From an uncultured Bacteriovorax sp. (GTDB taxonomy: Bacteria; Bdellovibrionota; Bacteriovoracia; Bacteriovoracales; Bacteriovoracaceae): a DNA stretch of 64,000 bases. Made by a program: the position numbers and the translations under genes. The stretch lies in assembly GCA_946480715.1 (NCBI GenBank), contig CAMLKK010000002.1, forward strand, positions 1 through 64,000. The letters are read 5' to 3'. Of the stretch, positions 59,859-64,000 are shown piece by piece. Under the pieces are notes generated by a model. It had not been told where the DNA came from. It worked only from the letters and a program-made list of their open reading frames with translations, and searched no databases. Within the stretch, counting starts at the first letter, position 1. Every line of letters begins with the position of its first letter.

Positions 59859-60983
59859 TTAGGAAAAAATTGCATTTCCGAGTGATGAATTTCTCTCAGT
59901 AAAACGACTTCTTTTTCTAAGAACGACGTTGTTGATAATCATGCCGTCTTTAGGAAGCACCGGAAGTCGATTCCAATTTAAGCTTAAATTTTGTTCAGGT
60001 ATTTTATAATCAATGGCCGTGACAAAAAAATCAAGTGCAGTCATCATCATGGAATAAGTAAGTAACATATCTGAACGATCCATGATTCGATTTTGAAAGC
60101 GATAAGGATTAAATTCGAAAGGTCGCTCCCACTCATCAGGAGAGTGGTTGGTGCCATATTCATCGAAAAAAGCTGGCTGGTGTTTTTTGAAATGATATCC
60201 TCGCCAATGGAAATCTTTTCTTGCATGAGCAAGTCGTGGAGGATTCAAAGGATAGAAACGTAAAATTTCGCTCATAAAAAAATATGGATAATTTTCCTCT
60301 TTCAACAGAATAGAATCCAGTGCTTCTGGATGTTCTGCCAGCGCATGGACCATAAAGACAATGGTCGAAGACTGAGAAACGATGGTTTTAAGAAGCATGA
60401 GAAGATCTCTTGCGGCCAGATGAGAATCTTTCGACCATGCAATCTGATCAATAATTTTTTGACCCTTAAACTCGTGTCCGCTCATACGAATATCTTCAAG
60501 CAATCCTTGAAGCCATAGTTCAGCATTATTTCCTGAGGCCTTCGAAAGAAATTGTTTAATCCCTAATCCCATTTGATCGGTCATGGATGATAATTCGCGG
60601 GCCCGTAACTTTAAATCGCCGTTCATGAGTCGAATACCAATCCATTCACAAGCGGCAGCGGTGAGAATTTCATTGAACTCATCATAGAGAGCTATGTCTC
60701 CTTCTCGTTGCCATTTTTCCGCACGATTGATGAGCCAGACTGAAAACATTCGGTTGAGTTTTTTCATGGCCTCTGGAGAACGGAGAATGTCATGCTGATC
60801 ATTATTTGAATGTTGAAAATTTGCCGAATCTAAAAAGAGTTCTCTGGTATGAATTCCAGTGAGGAGCCATGATTTCTTGAAAAAAATTCTCGCTTCGAAA
60901 GCTTCAGTATTTTTAACAAAACATTGTCGTCCTATAAAGCGATAGGGATCACGTAGGAATGCAAGTGTATGATCAATGGCCAA
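59859..60983 (-). CDS. Cytochrome P450-derived protein lacking the haem-binding elements
   Basis: 374 residues from TTG 60983 with GGAGG upstream. The sequence follows CYP152 (fatty-acid peroxygenase) P450s: DHTLAFLRDPYRFIGRQ at the start, the K-helix E-x-x-R (SEILRFYP), GTNHSPDEW, the NPYRF stretch, and IDYKIPEQNLSLNWNRLPV in the C-terminal part. It lacks three haem-contacting parts: the C-helix H-x-x-R segment, the I-helix Arg-Pro (here Lys-Thr), and the Cys-ligand loop, which is absent between NPYRF and MMTALDFF. The ORF is intact, so it is unlikely to be a haem enzyme. Confidence 0.8.
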   Translation of the reverse strand: MAIDHTLAFLRDPYRFIGRQCFVKNTEAFEARIFFKKSWLLTGIHTRELFLDSANFQHSNNDQHDILRSPEAMKKLNRMFSVWLINRAEKWQREGDIALYDEFNEILTAAACEWIGIRLMNGDLKLRARELSSMTDQMGLGIKQFLSKASGNNAELWLQGLLEDIRMSGHEFKGQKIIDQIAWSKDSHLAARDLLMLLKTIVSQSSTIVFMVHALAEHPEALDSILLKEENYPYFFMSEILRFYPLNPPRLAHARKDFHWRGYHFKKHQPAFFDEYGTNHSPDEWERPFEFNPYRFQNRIMDRSDMLLTYSMMMTALDFFVTAIDYKIPEQNLSLNWNRLPVLPKDGMIINNVVLRKRSRFTERNSSLGNAIFS

Positions 60984-61009
60984 GAATCCTCCTTTTCAGG
61001 AGAATCTTG
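60981..61009 (-). promoter_or_regulatory. Imperfect hairpin over the P450-like start
   Basis: In mRNA sense CAAGATTCTCC, loop TGAAAA, GGAGGATTCTTG pair over 11 positions with one bulge; the second arm holds both GGAGG and the TTG start. Confidence 0.45.
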
Positions 61010-61038
61010 CAATTAATGCCACAAGACCTTAGAGCATT

Positions 61039-61923
61039 TTAGTTGACTGCAAAATCTTCAATATCGTATTCGTCGTCTAACCCGATCGTTAAAAATCTTT
61101 TGACGACTTTACTCGATTTCGCCTTGTGATCAGTGCATTTAACGCTGATCCAAGCTTTGAATTTAAGATGATTAACTTCATCGAATAAGAAGTGACCATT
61201 CGTAAGCTCTATTGAAGTTCTTACTTCCTGCTCTGATTTGCATGAACTTGACTGCCATAAAATCTGTGTAAGGTTAACAGATTTCTGGTTCTTAAAATTG
61301 AACATGAGTAGGGGGCGTTTTAATCCCGGACCATGATTTGTTATTGAGAAGACGATCGGTTTTTCATTTTCCGGAGTAAATGCATAGTGATTTGTTTTCA
61401 TCACCATAAACGCCGCAACTTTGGCGCCAATGACATCTAAATATTGATGATCTTCAACTCCAGCTTGATGACCGAGTTCATGGATGATGAGTGAAGAAAT
61501 GGCAGCAAAGTTCAATGCCGGTTGACCATCATTATAGAGAAGATCAGTGTTCACATAGATTGGTGATCCTACTCGGGGAAATGTTTTCGCAATTCGATTC
61601 CCTTCTGTTTCTCCCGTTGTAAAAAAACCAGGATTTTGCTTTTCGGAAAGAAAGATAAAACGATCACGGTTATCATTATTAACCGTAGCAAGAACATAAA
61701 TCGTAGCAAGAGTGTCTTTTTCAGATTCTGTTAACTGACAATATTCATTTTGCAGACAGGCCGGAAGAACAGTCTCCAGACTTTGGAAGGCATGCTGAAA
61801 GTTTCCTTCAACGACACCGGCGCCATTACCAACAATAACTCCGCCGCCATCTCCGCCTCTGGCAAAAGCGTAAAAGGGTAGACACAAGAGAACTAAGCAA
61901 AGAAGTGCAATGTGTTTTCTCAT
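61039..61923 (-). CDS. Exported protein with HELGH motif
   Basis: 294 residues with signal peptide (MRKHIALLCLVLLCLPFYAFA) and a Gly-rich start of the mature part (RGGDGGGVIVGNGAGVVEGN). SSLIIHELGHQAGVEDHQYL near residue 146 has the HExxH zinc motif with a downstream His. The C-terminal 110 residues look like a beta domain with a Cys pair. Probably a secreted metalloprotease-like protein. It overlaps the TIGR02147 gene by 4 bases. Confidence 0.75.
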   Translation of the reverse strand: MRKHIALLCLVLLCLPFYAFARGGDGGGVIVGNGAGVVEGNFQHAFQSLETVLPACLQNEYCQLTESEKDTLATIYVLATVNNDNRDRFIFLSEKQNPGFFTTGETEGNRIAKTFPRVGSPIYVNTDLLYNDGQPALNFAAISSLIIHELGHQAGVEDHQYLDVIGAKVAAFMVMKTNHYAFTPENEKPIVFSITNHGPGLKRPLLMFNFKNQKSVNLTQILWQSSSCKSEQEVRTSIELTNGHFLFDEVNHLKFKAWISVKCTDHKAKSSKVVKRFLTIGLDDEYDIEDFAVN

Positions 61924-62789
61924 TGGACAAATTCCTGGATAATTGGGTTCTGTTCTACTTTCTGTGTGTGCTCAAAAAACTGTACGTTCAATTGGTGAAT
62001 GCTGTTTGAATCAGCATCGTAAAATCTATTATTAAAATCTCTGACGAAATTTAAGATAGCATCTTTAGCTTCGGCCTTTTTCTCATCGTTGAATCTTAAC
62101 GTCAGAGAGTTCATGTGACGTTGATCAACACTTTGTTCATCGATGGCCTCGATCGCTCTGGTCATCATCGCTTTGTGATGCTCGCGAATGGCCTCGCTCG
62201 GTATATCGTGAGTTGTTTCAGCTGTCGACTCTGCTCCGCGTGGCTCCAGTTCACCACTGATGGCGTTACGCTTAAGAAGGCCAGCTTTGACCAAAGTCGC
62301 AATACTCTTTTTGACTTGGGCCGGAGAGACCTTCTTGCGTAATCGTTGGGAGAGAAGATGGTAATCTTCTTTAAAGTCAGGTGCGGTGACGAGCTGTTGT
62401 AAAACAACATGCTGCCATTCGGTGATTGTATTGAAAGTATCGAGATCGATTGTTTTAAAAGTTGATTTTTTATCCAAACGAGCAAGCTTTTCTTGGAGCG
62501 CCAGTGTTGGACGATTTTTGCGCGATTTTTTTTCAATTTCCAGGCGCAGGCGAACAAGTTCGCGGAGGTTTGATTCAATTTTCCATTCATCAAAAAGAGA
62601 TTCTAAAATTTCACTAGAAGGAAGACGTTTTCCATTGGCAATCATTGAGAGAAGACTTGGAGAATTATATCCAAGCTTTTTGGCGAGATCGTTGAGTGTA
62701 AGGACCTTTTGTCCTTCGGCATCTCGTACACTTTTTTTAAGATTGTATTCGAAGAATTCTTTAAAACTCTCGAAGCAATAATCACTCAT
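61920..62789 (-). CDS. TIGR02147 family protein (putative regulator)
   Basis: 289 residues of the TIGR02147 family, abundant in Bdellovibrio and Fibrobacter. The N-terminus has an HTH-like element (LTLNDLAKKLGYNSPSLLSM), the middle ITEWQHVVLQQLVTAPDF and a winged-helix-like part (ATLVKAGLLKRNAISGELEP), and the C-terminus SLTLRFNDEKKAEAKDAI. Function is unknown; a DNA-binding regulator of the downstream exported protein is plausible. A 14-base palindrome covers its start, possibly its own site. Confidence 0.85.
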   Translation of the reverse strand: MSDYCFESFKEFFEYNLKKSVRDAEGQKVLTLNDLAKKLGYNSPSLLSMIANGKRLPSSEILESLFDEWKIESNLRELVRLRLEIEKKSRKNRPTLALQEKLARLDKKSTFKTIDLDTFNTITEWQHVVLQQLVTAPDFKEDYHLLSQRLRKKVSPAQVKKSIATLVKAGLLKRNAISGELEPRGAESTAETTHDIPSEAIREHHKAMMTRAIEAIDEQSVDQRHMNSLTLRFNDEKKAEAKDAILNFVRDFNNRFYDADSNSIHQLNVQFFEHTQKVEQNPIIQEFVQ

Positions 62790-62801
62790 AAAGGCCTTTA
62801 T
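62788..62801. promoter_or_regulatory. 14-base palindrome at the TIGR02147 start
   Basis: ATAAAGGCCTTTAT is fully self-complementary and includes the purine-rich Shine-Dalgarno and the first two bases of the start codon. Possible operator for autoregulation. Confidence 0.45.
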
Positions 62802-62809
62802 ACGTCAAA

Positions 62810-62832
62810 GGCCGAGGGGGTTACCCTCGGCC
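62810..62832 (-). terminator. Terminator-like hairpin
   Basis: GGCCGAGGG, TAACC, CCCTCGGCC then TTT on the minus strand. It probably ends the transcript of the exported protein gene at 62852. Confidence 0.6.
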
Positions 62833-62851
62833 GGATTTTTGTTGAAACTAA

Positions 62852-63295
62852 TTAGTTACAAGCTGGGAAAGTGTGAGTTCCACGAACTTCTCTTGAAACT
62901 TCTCCGTTTGTGTAAACTTTGTAAATTTTGATTGTGTCTGGAAGGAAATCAGATTTTGTTCCGTACTCTAGACACTCACCGTGAGAAGCTTCGTTGATTG
63001 GAGCGTGACGAAGACAAACTTTTCTTTCGAATGCTCTTGAAGCTGAAAGATCTTTTGTTTCCCAAGAAGTACATCTCCAGTCTGTATAAATTCCACCTTC
63101 AGCATTGTCACCAACAACTACTGGAGTAAGTTCTGTACAAACAGTTTGTGGGTTGATTGTGCGAACTTCTGATTCAGTTACACATGCGTTCTTAAGTTTA
63201 ATTTCGCCAAGAACTTGGTGGTAGTCGTGTGCTGGAGCGCCAGCGAAAGCTGATGCAGAAAGGATCAAAGTAGCTGCAGCGATTAGTGATTTCAT
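62852..63295 (-). CDS. Small exported protein of unknown function
   Basis: 147 residues with signal peptide (MKSLIAAATLILSASAFA, cut after AFA). The mature part has six Cys, enough for three disulphides, and a repeated C-x-E/T pattern (KNACVTESE, QTVCTELTP, WRCTSWE, VCLRHAP, GECLEYG). AGGAG precedes the ATG by 6-7 bases. Not recognised; such small Cys-rich secreted proteins are common in this group. Confidence 0.75.
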   Translation of the reverse strand: MKSLIAAATLILSASAFAGAPAHDYHQVLGEIKLKNACVTESEVRTINPQTVCTELTPVVVGDNAEGGIYTDWRCTSWETKDLSASRAFERKVCLRHAPINEASHGECLEYGTKSDFLPDTIKIYKVYTNGEVSREVRGTHTFPACN

Positions 63296-63465
63296 AAAGT
63301 CTCCTGTTAATTAAGTGAGCAAGTGTGTGTGCTTGCTGTTGTTAAGTTTCTTGAGCAAACTTTTATGCTGGCCTTTTTTGGTCGTCAACTTTGTTCACAA
63401 AACGAAATTTCGAAATTCACAAAATGTAATCGTGTGAAAAACAATCAAGCTCTTAAAATGTGAAG

Positions 63466-63612
63466 ATGAAGCAGAGTGTGCTTCATGAATCTAAATTTTT
63501 TCATAAGATTTTAATAAGCATTTATGAAGCTTCGCAAACACTTGATGTGCTCAATCGAGAACAGTTTTGCCTCGTCGAAAACTTGAGCAAGATCTCACCT
63601 TCAGGAGTTTAA
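63466..63612 (+). CDS. Doubtful 48-residue ORF
   Basis: Opens MKQSVLHESKFFHKILISIY and ends at TAA 63610. No good ribosome-binding site and no recognised family; may be a chance ORF in the leader of the RNA candidate. Confidence 0.2.
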   Translation: MKQSVLHESKFFHKILISIYEASQTLDVLNREQFCLVENLSKISPSGV

Positions 63613-63639
63613 ACCAGCTCCATCCTTGGCATCATCCAT

Positions 63640-63850
63640 GCTCTCTATCTAGGCAAGGAGTAAAGACAAGAAGAGATATTGAAGAATCTTGTCGCAAGCG
63701 AAAGATAGTTAAGAATAAAGTGTGTTACTGTGCTGAACGCTGGTAAGGATCACTACAGAATGGATAGAAAACATCCGTTCAAAATTATTAACGAAAAATT
63801 CGACTGTACCTCATCAATAAGAAGCCACTTTTACGAGTGGCTTTTTTATT
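63640..63850 (+). ncRNA. Candidate structured non-coding RNA
   Basis: Three consecutive hairpins are visible: GACAAGA/TCTTGTC (63665-63693), AATGGAT/ATCCGTT with one G-T pair (63759-63779) and the terminator AAGCCACT/AGTGGCTT (63822-63843) with a T run. No ORF with a ribosome-binding site crosses them. The 5' end is not defined. It does not match tmRNA, 6S, SRP or RNase P RNA as far as can be read. Confidence 0.5.
63822..63848 (+). terminator. Rho-independent terminator
   Basis: AAGCCACT, TTTACG, AGTGGCTT, then TTTT. It ends the RNA candidate; no gene lies just upstream. Confidence 0.85.
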
Positions 63851-63970
63851 GAGTTTTATCAGGGTTTTTTAGCGTCGATTCTCGCATGTGAAATGATAGT
63901 TTTCTTTCACTTCATAAATCATTATGAATCTATTAGAATTTTCTTCTCAACATTACTCAAGGATTTCTCA

Positions 63971-64000
63971 ATGAAAAAAACAACACTTTTAGTTTCACTT
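63971..64000 (+). CDS. Start of an exported protein, cut by the window edge
   Basis: ATG 63971 with AAGGAT upstream begins MKKTTLLVSL, the start of a signal peptide. Only 10 residues are available, so nothing more can be said. Confidence 0.5.
   Translation, partial: MKKTTLLVSL

Larger units (their letters stand above)
63296..63970. other. 675-base intergenic region
   Basis: No conventional gene. It contains a palindrome (CGAAATTTCG), a weak 48-codon ORF (63466-63612), a structured non-coding RNA candidate (63640-63850) and a terminator. The last 120 bases are the AT-rich leader of the gene starting at 63971. Confidence 0.5.

Noticed and set aside
63640..63850. tmRNA, 6S RNA or c-di-GMP riboswitch
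   Set aside because: None of the conserved cores (tRNA-like ends, tag ORF, GEMM-type GACGCAAAGCC) could be found.

Overview
The window looks like a chromosomal segment of an AT-rich, Gram-negative member of the Bdellovibrionota, most likely a Bacteriovorax or Peredibacter-like lineage. This is an inference from gene content, not from a marker gene. The pointers are many short genes for exported proteins and lipoproteins with no recognisable function, a TIGR02147-family regulator next to a secreted HExxH protein (typical of predatory bdellovibrios), an MlaE/MlaF/MlaD-type envelope system, and low GC. There is no rRNA, no insertion sequence, no CRISPR array and no clear prophage.

Layout. 1-10 kb: 3' end of nrfA (ammonia-forming nitrite reductase), a methyltransferase, an NmrA/AraC divergent pair, VOC, PAP2 and sensor-kinase genes, then a + strand run (pirin, PaiB-like, HhH, VOC, lipocalin). 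10-19 kb: a 440-base stretch with two tiny coupled ORFs, small secreted proteins, a SOUL haem protein, a quinol nitric oxide reductase and a Gcr-type membrane protein. nrfA and the NO reductase suggest nitrite/NO respiration or detoxification. 19-32 kb: a HigBA-like toxin-antitoxin pair with a perfect operator, a large exported protein, a DHFR-like pseudogene, a chemoreceptor, an ABC ATPase with an ABC-permease/ankyrin fusion, and two exported Cys-repeat paralogues. 32-45 kb: an Hpt/hybrid kinase pair, flavodoxin-like and DUF488 genes, an exported protein pair ending in a RelE-like domain, an MCE lipid-transport cluster with a degenerate ATPase, and a PqiA-like gene. 45-56 kb: MFS exporter, Rrf2 regulator, an atypical tRNA-Cys, Old Yellow Enzyme, an esterase, an FAD/Rieske protein, RsgA, a ParB-like protein and umuDC. 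56-64 kb: DUF72 (apparently with an ATT start), GST, hydrolase, two lipoprotein paralogues, a P450-derived protein, the TIGR02147 pair, and a structured non-coding RNA candidate.

Two themes stand out. First, several genes start inside perfect or near-perfect inverted repeats that pair the ribosome-binding site or the start codon with upstream sequence (start codons at 4142, 9552, 12665, 28512, 39478, 48781, with weaker cases at 11304, 22691, 29237, 42494, 57802 and 60983). This suggests widespread control of translation by leader hairpins. Second, several intact ORFs keep a well-known fold but have lost its catalytic residues: a P450 lacking the haem cysteine loop, an MlaF-like ATPase with its Walker motifs altered, and a UmuD lacking the catalytic serine. 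Two genes also appear to use ATT as start codon in overlap with the stop of the gene before.
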